A DNA stretch of 64,000 nucleotides from Stutzerimonas stutzeri TS44 (lineage in GTDB: Bacteria > Pseudomonadota > Gammaproteobacteria > Pseudomonadales > Pseudomonadaceae), in the NCBI GenBank assembly GCA_000263395.1, contig AJXE01000001.1:394633-458632 (forward strand). Direction: 5' to 3'. Shown here piece by piece: positions 1 to 9,584 of this stretch; position 1 is the stretch's first letter; each line of letters starts with the position of its first letter. The notes beneath the pieces were generated by a model. That model was not told where the DNA came from. It did no database searches and was given only the letters and a program-made list of their open reading frames with translations. The position numbers and the translations under genes are program-made.

Positions 1-257
1 GCCGGTCGCGGCAGCGCCCAAGCCTCGCCGAGATGATCGACCGGCGCCTGCCCGCCTTCGCGCACATCGCGCTGCAGGATCGACTGCGCCAGCGCCTCGC
101 CGCCCAGCGCGTAATGCCAGGCCTGGCGGGCCTGCAGCTGATTGCTGCTGGCACGGATCGCCAGCTGCTGGCGCGCCACCATCGCCGCGCTGACCACGGT
201 GACGATCGCCACCACCAGCAGCACGGTGATCAGCGCGACGCCGCGCTGACGCTTCAT
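1..257 (-). CDS. gspK: Type II secretion minor pseudopilin GspK (XcpX), N-terminal part
   Basis: Partial gene cut by the left window edge; about 85 codons are visible. It begins MKRQRGVALITVLLVV, the short basic leader and hydrophobic helix of a GspK-type prepilin, whose cleavage site is less canonical than the GFTLxE of the other pseudopilins. GspK caps the tip of the periplasmic pseudopilus with GspI and GspJ. The ATG overlaps the gspJ stop by 4 bp (ATGA), so translation is probably coupled. Gene order E-F-G-H-I-J-K matches P. aeruginosa xcpR-X; gspL and gspM would be expected beyond the edge. Confidence 0.85.
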   Translation of the reverse strand, partial: MKRQRGVALITVLLVVAIVTVVSAAMVARQQLAIRASSNQLQARQAWHYALGGEALAQSILQRDVREGGQAPVDHLGEAWALPRP

Positions 258-970
258 TGCGGCTGCTCCCCGTCGAACGGCTCCGGCACGCCCTCGGCGC
301 CCGGCAGCTGCATCTGCGCCTGCTGCGGCGGCCCATCCGGCAGGCGCAGCAGGCGGCTGATGCGGCCGTAACGCGGGTGTTCGAGGCTCAGCTCGACGGC
401 GATCGGCAAGCGCTGCGCGGCCTCCTCGCCGCCGCCGCGGCCGTAGTCGAACGGCGGCCACTCCTCGTGCCAGACGTGCTCCTCGTCGAGGTAGCGCAGC
501 TGCAGCGCACGCACCGCGTCGAGCGCGATCTGCACGCGCGGCTGGCTGTCGACGTCGCGGTCGAGCACCACCCAGTAGGTGCGCTCCAGCCGCTCGCCGA
601 CCAGCCGCCAGCGCACCCGCTGCAGGTTGGCGCGGTGCAGGCCGGTGGGGTTGCGCCAGCCGCTGCGGGTCAGCTCCAGCACCGGCGCGCCGTCGTCGCC
701 TTCGAGCTGGCCAATCAGCGCGTTGCGCTCGTCACCGTAGCCGTCGCGCACCGGCCGGTCGATCACCTGCAGCAGGTCGCGCTCGAACAGCCACAGCGCC
801 CGGCTCAGCTCGCGCAGGCGCTGCTCCTGCGCGGCGGTCGCCGCATCGCTGCGCAGCACCGCTTCGAGCATGCGGTAGGTGCCCAGGCCCAGCAGGGCGA
901 ACAGGGCGATGGCGATCAGCAGTTCGAGCAGGGTGAAGCCGGCCATGCGTCGCGGCAGCTGTACGTTCAT
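254..970 (-). CDS. gspJ: Type II secretion minor pseudopilin GspJ (XcpW)
   Basis: A 238-residue inner-membrane prepilin that joins GspI and GspK in the pseudopilus tip. The start used is the ATG giving MNVQLPRRMAGFTLLELLIA; the reading frame extends further upstream, but that part is read antisense to gspI-like sequence and lacks pilin character. The prepilin peptidase site is G11-F12 (G|FTLLE), followed by a roughly 20-residue hydrophobic helix. The remainder is the globular GspJ domain. It overlaps gspI and gspK by 4 bp each, as part of the gspE-K transcription unit. Confidence 0.93.
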   Translation of the reverse strand: MNVQLPRRMAGFTLLELLIAIALFALLGLGTYRMLEAVLRSDAATAAQEQRLRELSRALWLFERDLLQVIDRPVRDGYGDERNALIGQLEGDDGAPVLELTRSGWRNPTGLHRANLQRVRWRLVGERLERTYWVVLDRDVDSQPRVQIALDAVRALQLRYLDEEHVWHEEWPPFDYGRGGGEEAAQRLPIAVELSLEHPRYGRISRLLRLPDGPPQQAQMQLPGAEGVPEPFDGEQPQ

Positions 971-1401
971 TGCGCCAGCCCCGGCTGGCCGCTGCCGGCC
1001 TGACGCACCGCGATGAAGCCGCTGAGGCTGGTCACCGCGCGCTCGGCCAGCGGCCGGTTGCGCGCGCGACGCTCGTCCAGCGCGACCCAGACGGTGACGC
1101 GCAGCAGGCCGGGATCGCTGCTGGGCGCGATCTCGCTGAGCGTCTGCCACTGGCGGCCGGCGAACTCCAGCTCCAGCGTCTCGCGGCCGGGCGCCGGCGT
1201 GCTCGGCTGCAGCTGCAGTTCGCTGAGGCGGTTGTCGGCGATCCAGCCGGCCAGGGTGAGTTCTTCCAGCCGCCCGGCATTGCTCAGGCTGCGCCCGGCG
1301 GTGGTGAGTACCACGGCGGCGACGGTGGCGAAGATCGCCAGCGCCACCAGCACTTCGAGCAGGGTGAAGCCGCGGCCGGCCCTGGCCATCGACGCACTCA
1401 T
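967..1401 (-). CDS. gspI: Type II secretion minor pseudopilin GspI (XcpV)
   Basis: A 144-residue prepilin. After a 10-residue basic leader there is the prepilin peptidase motif GFTLLEVLVALAIF, then a hydrophobic helix and a short C-terminal domain with the GspI-family pattern around W-Q-T-L. GspI nucleates the GspI-J-K tip complex of the type II secretion pseudopilus. The ATG chosen (MSASMARAGRG) overlaps the gspH stop by 4 bp. The in-frame upstream extension has no pilin features and is ignored. Confidence 0.93.
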   Translation of the reverse strand: MSASMARAGRGFTLLEVLVALAIFATVAAVVLTTAGRSLSNAGRLEELTLAGWIADNRLSELQLQPSTPAPGRETLELEFAGRQWQTLSEIAPSSDPGLLRVTVWVALDERRARNRPLAERAVTSLSGFIAVRQAGSGQPGLAQ

Positions 1402-1967
1402 CGCCTGTGCTCGAGCAGTTCGGCCTGCGGCAGGCGCAGGCCGTCGCTGGCGATCAGCCAGGTGCTGCCGTCGGCCTTGCGCTCGGACAGGCGCAGACTG
1501 AACGGCGACAGTTCGCCGCTGGAGAGGATCAGCAGCTGCGGTTCCAGCCGCGGGCCGCTCTTGCGCGCGCGGCTGTCGGCATCGCTGAGGCCGGCGCGGT
1601 CGTCCGTCTGCCTGAGCGGCGCCACCAGCTCCAGCGGCGTGCCGTCCAGTTCCAGCTCCAGGCGCATCCACTCCGGCAGCCGGTGCACCTTGCGCCGCTC
1701 GACCTCACGCCAGCGCGCGTCGGCTTCGTCATAACGCAGCACGCGGTAGCCCTCGTGGTTGACCAGCAGGCCGTATTCGCGGCTGTCGAGCACCGCCTCG
1801 TCGCTGAGCACGCCGATCAGCGCGGCGATCCGCCGGGCCTCGTCACGCAGCTCGCGCGAGGTGCTCGAACTGCCGGTGGTGAGCACCGCCAGGCTGACCA
1901 GGATGCCCAGCAGGACGATCACCACCAGCAGTTCGATGAGGGTGAAGGCGCGGGCGCGCCGGCGCAT
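1398..1967 (-). CDS. gspH: Type II secretion minor pseudopilin GspH (XcpU)
   Basis: A 189-residue protein beginning MRRRARAFTLIELLVVIV, a short arginine-rich leader then the A|FTLIE prepilin cleavage site (Ala replaces the usual Gly at -1, which prepilin peptidases tolerate less well in some systems). The C-terminal part is a GspH/FimT-type beta domain. GspH links the GspI-J-K tip to the GspG shaft. It lies 3 bp after gspG and overlaps gspI by 4 bp. Confidence 0.9.
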   Translation of the reverse strand: MRRRARAFTLIELLVVIVLLGILVSLAVLTTGSSSTSRELRDEARRIAALIGVLSDEAVLDSREYGLLVNHEGYRVLRYDEADARWREVERRKVHRLPEWMRLELELDGTPLELVAPLRQTDDRAGLSDADSRARKSGPRLEPQLLILSSGELSPFSLRLSERKADGSTWLIASDGLRLPQAELLEHRR

Positions 1968-1970
1968 CGG

Positions 1971-2405
1971 TCAGAGGTCCCAGCTGCCGATGTCCGCGTT
2001 GAGGTCCGAGCCGCCGGGCTTGCCGTCGGCGCCGAAGGAGTACAGGTCGAACTGGCCGCGGGTGCCCGGCGACAGGTACTGATAGTCGTTGCCCCAGGGG
2101 TCCTTGGGCAGGCGCTTGAGGTAGCCGTCGCGGTTCCAGTTCTTCGGCTGCGGGTTGCCGGTGGGCTTGCTCACCAGCGCCTCCAGCCCCTGCTGGGTGC
2201 TCGGATAGGCGAAGTTGTCCAGCTTGTACATATCCAGCGCGGCGGCGACGGCCTTGATGTCCCCCTTGGCGACGGTGACCTTGGCCTGCTCGGGGCGGCT
2301 CATCACCTGTGGCACCACCAGCGCGGCGAGGATGCCGAGAATGACCACCACCACCATGATCTCGATGAGGGTGAAGCCCCCTTGCGTGCGTCGTTGCAAC
2401 TTCAT
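1971..2405 (-). CDS. gspG: Type II secretion major pseudopilin GspG (XcpT)
   Basis: A 144-residue major pseudopilin, the main subunit of the periplasmic piston that pushes folded exoproteins through the GspD secretin. The prepilin site GG|FTLIEIMVVVVILG is at residues 9-10. The C-terminal region carries the conserved WGNDYQYLSPG loop and the acidic, calcium-binding end (FGADGKPGGSDLNADIG) typical of GspG. Length and ends match XcpT closely. It is placed between gspF and gspH, 5 bp from gspF. Confidence 0.97.
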   Translation of the reverse strand: MKLQRRTQGGFTLIEIMVVVVILGILAALVVPQVMSRPEQAKVTVAKGDIKAVAAALDMYKLDNFAYPSTQQGLEALVSKPTGNPQPKNWNRDGYLKRLPKDPWGNDYQYLSPGTRGQFDLYSFGADGKPGGSDLNADIGSWDL

Positions 2406-2410
2406 TGTCG

Positions 2411-3625
2411 TTACCCCACCAGTTGGTTGAGAGAAAGGATCGGCATCAGGATCGCCAGCACGATGACCAGCACCACCGCGCCCATGAACACCAGCATGAA
2501 CGGTTCGAACAGGCCGACCAGCAGAGACACCTGGGCGGCGAGGTCGTTCTCCTGATTGCGCGCGGTGCGCGCCAGCATCTGATCCAGTTCACCGGATTTT
2601 TCGCCGCTGGCGATCATGTGCAGCATCATCGGCGGGAATTCGCCGGTGGCCTCCAGCGCGCGGGTCAGGCTGCTGCCTTCGCGGACCTTCTGCGCCGCTT
2701 CGACTACCCGCTCGCGGATGCGCAGGTTGGCGATCACCGCGGCGGCGATGGACAGCGCGTCCACCAGCGGCACGCCGCTGCGCGTGAGGATCGCCAGGGT
2801 CGAGGCGAAGCGCGCGGTGTTGGTCGCCCGGCTCAGCCGGCCGATCAGTGGCAGGCGCAGGATCAGGGCGTGCCAGCGCAGGCGTAGCGCCGGATCGCGC
2901 AGCGCCGCGCGCATGGCCAGCACGAACGCGGCGATGCCGAGCACGATCAGCCAGCCCCAGTTCTTCACCACGTCGCTGCTGGCGATCAGCCCGCGGGTCA
3001 GCGCCGGCAGCTCCTGGCCGGTGTTGACGAACACCTTGACCACGTCCGGCACCACGTAGCCGAGCAGCAGCACGACGATGGCCAGTGAGGCGACCATCAG
3101 GATCACCGGGTAGAGCAGCGCCAGCTGGATCTTCTGCCGCGACTGCTGGCGCTGGTCGGTGTAGTCGGCGAGCTGGTCGAGCACGAGGCCGAGGTGGCCG
3201 GCATGCTCGCCGGCCGCCACGGTGGCGCGGTACAGCTCGGGAAACGCCGACGGGTATTCGCGCAGCGCCGCGGCCAGGCTGTGGCCTTCCATCACCCGCG
3301 CGCGCACCGCCAGCAGCATCGACTTGATCTTCGCCGAGGTGGATTGCGCCGCCGCGGCGCGCAGCGCTTCCTCGATCGGCAGCGCCGCCTGCACCAGCGT
3401 CGCCAGCTGGCGGGTGACCAGCGCCAGGTCACGCGCCGACAGCCCGCGACCGAAGCTGAAGCCGCCGCGGCTGGTGTCTTCGCGGGACTTGGCCTGCTTC
3501 ACCTCCAGCGGCGCCCATTGCTTGTCGCGCAGCAGCTGGCGCGCCTGACGCGGACTGTCGGCTTCGATCAGGCCCTTCTGCTCACGGCCGCGGGGGTCCA
3601 GCGCGAGGTATTCGAAGGCGGCCAT
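2411..3625 (-). CDS. gspF: Type II secretion inner-membrane platform protein GspF (XcpS)
   Basis: A 404-residue polytopic inner-membrane protein that couples the GspE ATPase to pseudopilus assembly. Two tandem GspF/PilC cytoplasmic domains (about residues 70-190 and 270-395) are each followed by membrane helices, including a hydrophobic stretch near residues 168-190 and a C-terminal one ending LVIVLAILMPILSLNQLVG. The N-terminus MAAFEYLALDPRG is typical of the family. Forty bases separate it from gspE. Confidence 0.96.
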   Translation of the reverse strand: MAAFEYLALDPRGREQKGLIEADSPRQARQLLRDKQWAPLEVKQAKSREDTSRGGFSFGRGLSARDLALVTRQLATLVQAALPIEEALRAAAAQSTSAKIKSMLLAVRARVMEGHSLAAALREYPSAFPELYRATVAAGEHAGHLGLVLDQLADYTDQRQQSRQKIQLALLYPVILMVASLAIVVLLLGYVVPDVVKVFVNTGQELPALTRGLIASSDVVKNWGWLIVLGIAAFVLAMRAALRDPALRLRWHALILRLPLIGRLSRATNTARFASTLAILTRSGVPLVDALSIAAAVIANLRIRERVVEAAQKVREGSSLTRALEATGEFPPMMLHMIASGEKSGELDQMLARTARNQENDLAAQVSLLVGLFEPFMLVFMGAVVLVIVLAILMPILSLNQLVG

Positions 3626-3664
3626 CAGCGGTGTTCTCCACAGCGCGCCGGACGGCGCAGGCCG

Positions 3665-5179
3665 TCATTCTTCACGGGTCACCCGCAGCACTTCCTCGAT
3701 GGTGGTCACACCTTCGCGCACCTTGCGCAGGCCGTCGTCACGGATGCTCGGGCCGAGCAGGCGCGCGTGCTGCAGCATGTCCTGCTCGCTGGCGCGGGTA
3801 TGCACCATGCTGCGCAGCGCATCGTCGAACAGCACCAGCTCGTAGATGCCGGTGCGCCCGCGATAGCCGATGCCGCGGCAGTGCTCGCAGCCTTCGGCGT
3901 GGTACAGCGTCGGCGCCGCGTCCGGCGGCACGCCGAACAGCGCACATTCGGCGGCATCGGCCACGTAGGGGCGCTTGCAGTCGTGGCACAGCACCCGCAC
4001 CAGGCGCTGGGCCAGCACGCCGAGCAGCGACGAGGAGATCAGGAACGGCTCGACGCCCATGTCGACCAGCCGCGTGACGGCGCCGATGGCGCTGTTGGTG
4101 TGCAGCGTGGAGAGCACCAGGTGGCCGGTGAGCGAGGCCTGCACCGCCATGTCGGCGGTTTCCTGGTCGCGGATCTCGCCGACCATCACCACGTCCGGGT
4201 CCTGGCGCAGGATGGCGCGCAGGCCGCGGGCGAAGGTCATGTCGACCTTGGTGTTGACCTGGGTCTGGCCGATGCCCTCGAGGTGGTATTCGATCGGGTC
4301 CTCGACGGTGAGGATGTTGCGCGTGCGGTCGTTGAGCGTGGTCAGCGCGGCGTACAGCGTGGTGGTCTTGCCCGAACCGGTGGGACCGGTGACGAGGATG
4401 ATGCCGTGCGGCTTCTGCACCGCCTGCTCCAGCTGGCGGCGGTCCTGCTCGTTCATGCCCAGGTGGCGCAGGGTCAGGCGCCCGGCCTGCTTGTCGAGCA
4501 GACGCAGCACCACGCGCTCGCCGTTGGCCGAGGGCAGTGTGGAGACGCGAATGTCGACCTCGCGGCCGCCGACGCGCAGGGAAATGCGCCCGTCCTGCGG
4601 GATGCGCTTCTCGGCGATGTCCAGCCTGGCCATGACCTTGATCCGCGATACCAGCAGCGCCGCCAGCTCGCGCTTGGGCTGCACCACTTCGCGCAGGATG
4701 CCGTCGACGCGAAAGCGGATCACCAGACGCTTCTCGAAGGTTTCGATATGGATATCCGAAGCGTTCTCGGCAATCGCCTCGCCGAGGATGGCGTTGATCA
4801 GGCGGATGATCGGCGCGTCGTCCTCCTGCTCCAGCAGGTCCTCGGTTTCCTGAATCTGGTCGGCCAGGCTGGCCAGATCCAGATCGTTGCCCAGGCCCTC
4901 GACCATCAGCATCGTCGCCGAGGAATCGTGCTGGTAGGCGGCGCTCAGCGCCTGCTCGAATTCGGCCTGCGCCAGCCAGTGCAGCGCCAGCGGCGCGCCA
5001 ACGAGACGCTGCGCCTCCTGCACGGCAGTCAGCGCCGCGTCTTCGCGCAGGCACAGGCTCGCCGCGCCGTCCTGCTCGCGCAGGAACACGCCGTGACGGC
5101 GGGCGAAGGCAAACGGCAGGCGGCGCTGGGCCGGTGCTTCCGGCAGCGCGGTTATCTCGTCCACATCGGCTTCGAACAT
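3665..5179 (-). CDS. gspE: Type II secretion cytoplasmic ATPase GspE (XcpR)
   Basis: A 504-residue hexameric ATPase that drives pseudopilus polymerisation. The N-terminal GspE/PilB domain is followed by the RecA-like core with Walker A GPTGSGKT (about residues 265-272), an Asp box, Walker B around [13 protein letters not shown], and a His box LSTLHTN. A zinc-binding tetracysteine element (C398, C401, C431, C434) is present, as in XcpR. The ATG giving [10 protein letters not shown] was chosen over an in-frame upstream extension that is Cys-rich and unlike the family. It is the first gene of the gsp operon. Unlike in P. aeruginosa, gspC/gspD (xcpPQ) are not divergent next to it; pntAA is. Confidence 0.96.
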   Translation of the reverse strand: MFEADVDEITALPEAPAQRRLPFAFARRHGVFLREQDGAASLCLREDAALTAVQEAQRLVGAPLALHWLAQAEFEQALSAAYQHDSSATMLMVEGLGNDLDLASLADQIQETEDLLEQEDDAPIIRLINAILGEAIAENASDIHIETFEKRLVIRFRVDGILREVVQPKRELAALLVSRIKVMARLDIAEKRIPQDGRISLRVGGREVDIRVSTLPSANGERVVLRLLDKQAGRLTLRHLGMNEQDRRQLEQAVQKPHGIILVTGPTGSGKTTTLYAALTTLNDRTRNILTVEDPIEYHLEGIGQTQVNTKVDMTFARGLRAILRQDPDVVMVGEIRDQETADMAVQASLTGHLVLSTLHTNSAIGAVTRLVDMGVEPFLISSSLLGVLAQRLVRVLCHDCKRPYVADAAECALFGVPPDAAPTLYHAEGCEHCRGIGYRGRTGIYELVLFDDALRSMVHTRASEQDMLQHARLLGPSIRDDGLRKVREGVTTIEEVLRVTREE

Positions 5180-5725
5180 CGTGCAACTCCAGCAGGTTAC
5201 GCAGCGGCATTTTGTCGCCACGCACGAAACGCTCCAGACAACGGGAACGACCAGAGCGCTTTGACTACAGGAATCGAACGACATTTCAACCGCTGTATCG
5301 CTGCATCAACACTAGCAGGTAGTTTTCAACAGCCTGCCGGACCACCGGCACCAAGGTCGCAGTCGGCCGGCACCGCCGGGGAATACCGTGGTCGTGGCGG
5401 GTCATTCATGATCCGCAGGTTTTTTTCGCAGGCACCGCACTTTTAACCGAAGCGCTCCCCTAAGCTGCGCGGGTTGGCGCGACTCTGTGCGAACCTTGAG
5501 TCGGCTTGCGACCGGTGCGTCAGCGGCGATCTGGCCGATTGAAACAGTTGTTCGATTTTTTCCGTGCTTGCAGAATGCCGCGCCGGATCGGTTGTTTAGC
5601 GCAGTCGCCGAGGTAGCTTCACCGTTGCAAAACCCGTTCGCCAGAGTAGCGACCGGGAGATAAAAAATTCGTCGGAGCAGCGGCTCACCGCGCTCCGGCC
5701 AAGATCACGCAGGAGAACAACAAAA
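5180..5725. other. Divergent intergenic region gspE / pntAA
   Basis: 546 bp between two divergent operons with no convincing gene. It must hold both promoters. It also contains a solo repeat end at 5316-5336 (see that entry) and AT-rich patches around 5525-5570. A clear ribosome binding site (AGGAGAAC) precedes pntAA. No secretin-type gene (gspC/D) remnant was seen. Confidence 0.6.
5316..5336 (-). repeat. Solo end of the MITE-like repeat
   Basis: These 21 bp read, on the minus strand, CAGGCTGTTGAAAACTACCTG. They match the left end of the complete element at 11055 (CAGGCTGTTGAAAAACTACCTG) with a single-base deletion. Only one end is present here, so it looks like a remnant or solo terminal repeat in the opposite orientation. 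Confidence 0.6.
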
Positions 5726-6847
5726 ATGCACATCGGTGTTCCACTCGAAACCCATGTCGGGGAGACGCGCGTCGCCGCGACTCCGGAAACCGTCAAGAAA
5801 CTAATCGGCCAAGGGCACCGGGTGACGCTGCAAAGCGGCGCCGGGTTGCTTTCCAGCGTGCCGGACAGCGCCTATGAAGCGGTCGGCGCGACCATCGGCG
5901 ATGCCGCCGCGGCGTTCGCCGCCGAGCTGGTGCTGAAGGTCAATGCGCCGGATGAAGCCGAACTGGCGCAGATGCAGTCGGGCAGCGTGCTGCTGGGCAT
6001 GCTCAACCCGTTCGACAATGCCTGCATCGCGCGCATGGCCGAACGCGGCATCACCGCGTTCGCGCTGGAAGCCGCGCCGCGCACCTCGCGCGCGCAGAGC
6101 CTGGACGTGCTGTCGTCGCAAGCCAACATCGCCGGCTACAAGGCGGTGCTGCTCGGCGCGCATCACTACCCGCGCTTCATGCCGATGCTGATGACCGCCG
6201 CCGGTACGGTGAAGGCCGCACGCGTGCTGATCCTCGGTGCCGGTGTCGCCGGCCTGCAGGCTATCGCCACGGCCAAGCGCCTGGGCGCGGTGGTCGAAGC
6301 CTCGGACGTGCGTCCGGCGGTGAAGGAGCAGATCGAATCGCTCGGCGCCAAGTTCGTCGACGTGCCGCTGGAGACCGACGAGGAGCGCGAATGCGCCGAA
6401 GGTGTCGGCGGCTATGCGCGGCCGATGCCGGCCTCGTGGATGGCGCGTCAGGCGCAGGCGGTGCACGAGCGCGCGCTGCAGTCGGACATCGTCATCACCA
6501 CCGCGCTGATCCCGGGCCGCAAGGCGCCGACGCTGCTGCAGGAAGCCACCGTCGAGCAGATGAAGCCCGGCTCGGTGATCGTCGACCTGGCAGCCGGCCA
6601 CGGCGGCAACTGCCCGCTGACCGAGATCGATCAGGTGGTGGTGCGCCACGGTGTGACCATCGTCGGCCACGCCAACCTGGCGACGCTGGTGCCGGCCGAC
6701 GCCTCGGCGCTGTACGCGCGCAACCTGCTGGATTTCCTCAAGCTGGTCATCGACAAGGACGGCCAGTTCCAGCTCAACCTCGAAGACGACATCGTCGCCG
6801 CGTGCCTGATGTGCCGCGACGGCCAGGTCGTGCGGACCAACGGTTAA
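5726..6847 (+). CDS. pntAA: NAD(P) transhydrogenase subunit alpha part 1 (PntAA)
   Basis: A 373-residue cytoplasmic NAD(H)-binding domain I of the proton-translocating transhydrogenase, which transfers hydride between NADH and NADP+ using the proton-motive force. The alanine-dehydrogenase/PntA fold is evident. It starts [21 protein letters not shown], and the dinucleotide-binding motif GAGVAGLQA lies near residue 172, followed by [12 protein letters not shown]. In pseudomonads the alpha subunit is split into two genes, as here. A good SD (AGGAGAAC) lies 8 bp upstream. First gene of pntAA-pntAB-pntB. Confidence 0.96.
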   Translation: MHIGVPLETHVGETRVAATPETVKKLIGQGHRVTLQSGAGLLSSVPDSAYEAVGATIGDAAAAFAAELVLKVNAPDEAELAQMQSGSVLLGMLNPFDNACIARMAERGITAFALEAAPRTSRAQSLDVLSSQANIAGYKAVLLGAHHYPRFMPMLMTAAGTVKAARVLILGAGVAGLQAIATAKRLGAVVEASDVRPAVKEQIESLGAKFVDVPLETDEERECAEGVGGYARPMPASWMARQAQAVHERALQSDIVITTALIPGRKAPTLLQEATVEQMKPGSVIVDLAAGHGGNCPLTEIDQVVVRHGVTIVGHANLATLVPADASALYARNLLDFLKLVIDKDGQFQLNLEDDIVAACLMCRDGQVVRTNG

Positions 6848-6860
6848 GGGAGACGCGAAC

Positions 6861-7178
6861 ATGGATCTGATTTCCGACGGCATCTACAACCTGATCATCT
6901 TCGTGCTGGCGATCTACGTCGGCTACCACGTGGTCTGGAACGTCACCCCGGCCCTGCACACACCGCTGATGGCAGTTACCAACGCGATCTCGGCGATCGT
7001 CATCGTCGGCGCCATGCTGGCCGCCGCGCTCACCGTCACCCCGCTGGGCAAGGCGATGGGTACCCTGGCCGTGGCGCTGGCCGCGGTCAACGTCTTCGGT
7101 GGCTTCCTGGTCACCCGACGCATGCTGGAAATGTTCAAGAAGAAGGACCGCAGCGCGGCCAAGGCAGAGGGCAAGTAA
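6861..7178 (+). CDS. pntAB: NAD(P) transhydrogenase subunit alpha part 2 (PntAB)
   Basis: A 105-residue membrane protein supplying the alpha-subunit part of the transhydrogenase proton channel (domain II). Three hydrophobic helices are visible (about residues 8-27, 35-58 and 62-85), then a basic tail rich in Lys. In E. coli the equivalent sequence is the C-terminus of PntA; here it is a separate gene 13 bp after pntAA and 3 bp before pntB. Confidence 0.94.
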   Translation: MDLISDGIYNLIIFVLAIYVGYHVVWNVTPALHTPLMAVTNAISAIVIVGAMLAAALTVTPLGKAMGTLAVALAAVNVFGGFLVTRRMLEMFKKKDRSAAKAEGK

Positions 7179-7181
7179 GCC

Positions 7182-8618
7182 ATGAGCATGAACCTCATCA
7201 CCGTTCTCTACCTCATCGCCTCGGTGTGCTTCATCCAGGCACTGAAGGGCCTGTCCCACCCGACCACCTCACGCCGCGGCAACCTGTTCGGCATGATCGG
7301 CATGGGCCTCGCGGTACTGACCACGGTCGGCCTGATCTTCAAGCTCGGCAGCGAGCTGGCCACCGCCGGCATCGGCTACGTGATCGTCGGCCTGCTGATC
7401 GGCGGTACCGCCGGTTCGATCATGGCCAAGCGCGTCGAGATGACCAAGATGCCCGAGCTGGTCGCCTTCATGCACAGCATGATCGGCCTGGCCGCGGTGT
7501 TCATCGCCATTGCCGCCGTCGTTGAGCCGCAGTCGCTGGGCATCGTTGCGCAGCTGGGTGACGCGATTCCGGCCGGTAACCGCCTGGAGCTGTTCCTCGG
7601 CGCGGCCATCGGTGCCATCACCTTCTCCGGTTCGGTGATCGCCTTCGGCAAGCTGTCGGGCAAGTACAAGTTCCGCCTGTTCCAGGGCGCCCCGGTGGTG
7701 TTCAAGGGCCAGCACATGGTCAACCTGGCCGTCGGCCTGGCGATCGTCGGTCTGGGCCTGGTCTACACCTTCACCGGCAACCTGAGCGCGTTCGCCATCT
7801 TGGTGGCACTGGCGTTCGTCATCGGCGTGCTGATCATCATCCCCATCGGCGGTGCGGACATGCCGGTGGTGGTGTCGATGCTCAACAGCTACTCGGGCTG
7901 GGCGGCCGCCGGTATCGGCTTCTCGCTGAACAACTCGATGCTGATCATCGCCGGCTCGCTGGTGGGCTCGAGCGGCGCGATCCTCTCGTACATCATGTGC
8001 AAGGCGATGAACCGCTCGTTCTTCAACGTGATCCTCGGCGGCTTCGGTGCCGATGCCGACGCCGGTCCGGCTGCTGGCAGCCAGGAGCAGCGGCCGGTGA
8101 AATCCGGTTCCAGCGATGACGCGGCGTTCCTGCTGACCAATGCCGACACCGTGATCATCGTCCCCGGCTACGGCCTGGCGGTGGCCCGCGCGCAGCACGC
8201 GCTGATGGAACTGGCCGAGAAGCTGACCCACCGTGGCGTGACCGTGAAATACGCGATCCACCCGGTCGCCGGCCGTATGCCCGGGCACATGAACGTGCTG
8301 CTGGCCGAGGCCGAGGTGCCGTACGAGCAGGTGTTCGAGATGGAGGACATCAACTCCGAGTTCGGCCAGGCCGACGTGGTGCTGGTGCTCGGTGCCAACG
8401 ACGTGGTCAACCCGGCGGCGAAGAACGATCCGAAGTCGCCGATCGCCGGCATGCCGATCCTCGAGGCCTACAAGGCCAAGACGGTCATCGTCAACAAGCG
8501 CTCCATGGCCAGCGGCTATGCGGGCCTGGACAACGAGCTGTTCTACATGGACAAGACCATGATGGTCTTCGGCGATGCCAAGAAGGTCGTCGAGGACATG
8601 GTCAAGGCCGTCGAATAA
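7182..8618 (+). CDS. pntB: NAD(P) transhydrogenase subunit beta (PntB)
   Basis: A 478-residue subunit with an N-terminal bundle of about nine membrane helices (to residue 260 or so) and a C-terminal cytoplasmic NADP(H)-binding domain III. Domain III shows the family motif GYGLAVARAQHA, then YAIHPVAGRMPGHMNVLLAEA and VLGANDVVNPAA, all characteristic of PntB. An alternative ATG lies two codons later. It ends the operon and is followed by a strong intrinsic terminator. Confidence 0.96.
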   Translation: MSMNLITVLYLIASVCFIQALKGLSHPTTSRRGNLFGMIGMGLAVLTTVGLIFKLGSELATAGIGYVIVGLLIGGTAGSIMAKRVEMTKMPELVAFMHSMIGLAAVFIAIAAVVEPQSLGIVAQLGDAIPAGNRLELFLGAAIGAITFSGSVIAFGKLSGKYKFRLFQGAPVVFKGQHMVNLAVGLAIVGLGLVYTFTGNLSAFAILVALAFVIGVLIIIPIGGADMPVVVSMLNSYSGWAAAGIGFSLNNSMLIIAGSLVGSSGAILSYIMCKAMNRSFFNVILGGFGADADAGPAAGSQEQRPVKSGSSDDAAFLLTNADTVIIVPGYGLAVARAQHALMELAEKLTHRGVTVKYAIHPVAGRMPGHMNVLLAEAEVPYEQVFEMEDINSEFGQADVVLVLGANDVVNPAAKNDPKSPIAGMPILEAYKAKTVIVNKRSMASGYAGLDNELFYMDKTMMVFGDAKKVVEDMVKAVE

Positions 8619-8639
8619 GCGCCGCGTCCGCCCCACAGA

Positions 8640-8674
8640 CCCCTCCCGGCGTTGCCGCGAGGGGTTTTCTTTTG
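8640..8674 (+). terminator. Intrinsic terminator of the pnt operon
   Basis: Inverted repeat CCCCTC (8640-8645) / GAGGGG (8659-8664), with additional C/G pairing inside the loop, followed directly by TTTTCTTTT. It lies 21 bp past the pntB stop and just before the convergent LysR gene. Confidence 0.85.
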
Positions 8675-8679
8675 CCCAT

Positions 8680-9567
8680 TCAGGCTTCGCCGAGGAACAC
8701 CTTGAACGCCTGCCACAGCGGGCTGCGGTAGCGCTGCGGGTGCCAGACCAGCGAGAAGCTGCGGTTCAGCGGCAGGTCGCTGGCCAGCGCCACCAGCTCG
8801 CCACGGGCGAGCTCCTCGGCGACGCACAGCTGCGACAGGCAGCCCAGGCCGAGCCCCGCGCGCACCGCCTGCTTGATCGCCTCGTGCTGGTTCAGCGCCA
8901 TGCGCACCTGCAGCCGCGGCACGCGCAGGCGCGCCGCCGCCTCGAACACCGCACGCGAGCCGGAGCCCGGCTCACGCAGGATCCACGCCTCGCCGGCGAG
9001 ATCCTCGTCGCTCAGCCGACCGCCCGCCGCCAGCCGGTGCTGCGGCGCGCAGACGACCAGCATGCGGTCTTCGCGCCAGACCTCGGCACTCAGCCGCGGC
9101 TCGTCGCAGGGTCCTTCGATCAGGCCGAGATCGGCTTCCAGATGCAGCAGGTCGGCGATGACCTCGCCGGTGTTGCGCAGCCGGGTGGTCACCACCGCGC
9201 CGGGATAGCGCTCGGTGAAGCGCCCGACCAGCGAGGGCACCAGGTGCGTGCCGATGGTCGCGCTGGTCACCAGACTCAGCTCGCCGTGCAGCGCGCCGTC
9301 CGGTTCGCGGGCCGCCTCGACGAAGGCCTCCAGCTCATCCAGCAGCCGCTCGGCACGCGGCAGCAGGCGGCGCCCGGCCTCGCTGAGCTGCAGGCGCTTG
9401 CCGAAACGGTCGAACAGCGGCACCTCCAGGCGCCGCTCCAGCTCGGCCAGCGAGCCACTGCAGGCCGATTGCGACAGGCTGAGCCGTTCCGCCGCGGCGG
9501 CCAGGCTGCCGGCACGGGCGACGGCGACGAAGACCTGCAACTGACGAAAGCTGATGGCGGGGTGCAT
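8680..9567 (-). CDS. LysR-family transcriptional regulator
   Basis: 295 residues. An N-terminal winged helix-turn-helix (residues 1-60, FRQLQVFVAVARAGSLAAAA then LSLSQSACSGSLAELE) is followed by a LysR substrate-binding domain (about 90-290). It is divergent from a YeiH-type exporter gene with 95 bp between them, the usual arrangement of a LysR activator and its target. In this family such pairs (YeiE/YeiH and CysB-like regulators) are linked with sulfite/sulfur metabolism, but the inducer here is not known. Confidence 0.92.
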   Translation of the reverse strand: MHPAISFRQLQVFVAVARAGSLAAAAERLSLSQSACSGSLAELERRLEVPLFDRFGKRLQLSEAGRRLLPRAERLLDELEAFVEAAREPDGALHGELSLVTSATIGTHLVPSLVGRFTERYPGAVVTTRLRNTGEVIADLLHLEADLGLIEGPCDEPRLSAEVWREDRMLVVCAPQHRLAAGGRLSDEDLAGEAWILREPGSGSRAVFEAAARLRVPRLQVRMALNQHEAIKQAVRAGLGLGCLSQLCVAEELARGELVALASDLPLNRSFSLVWHPQRYRSPLWQAFKVFLGEA

Positions 9568-9584
9568 GTCGGTTTTTCCGTTGA

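Noticed and set aside
3194..5446. Plus-strand frame of 750 codons across gspF/gspE
   Set aside because: Antisense to genes with clear GspF/GspE motifs; His/Gln/Ala-rich composition typical of GC-rich shadow frames.
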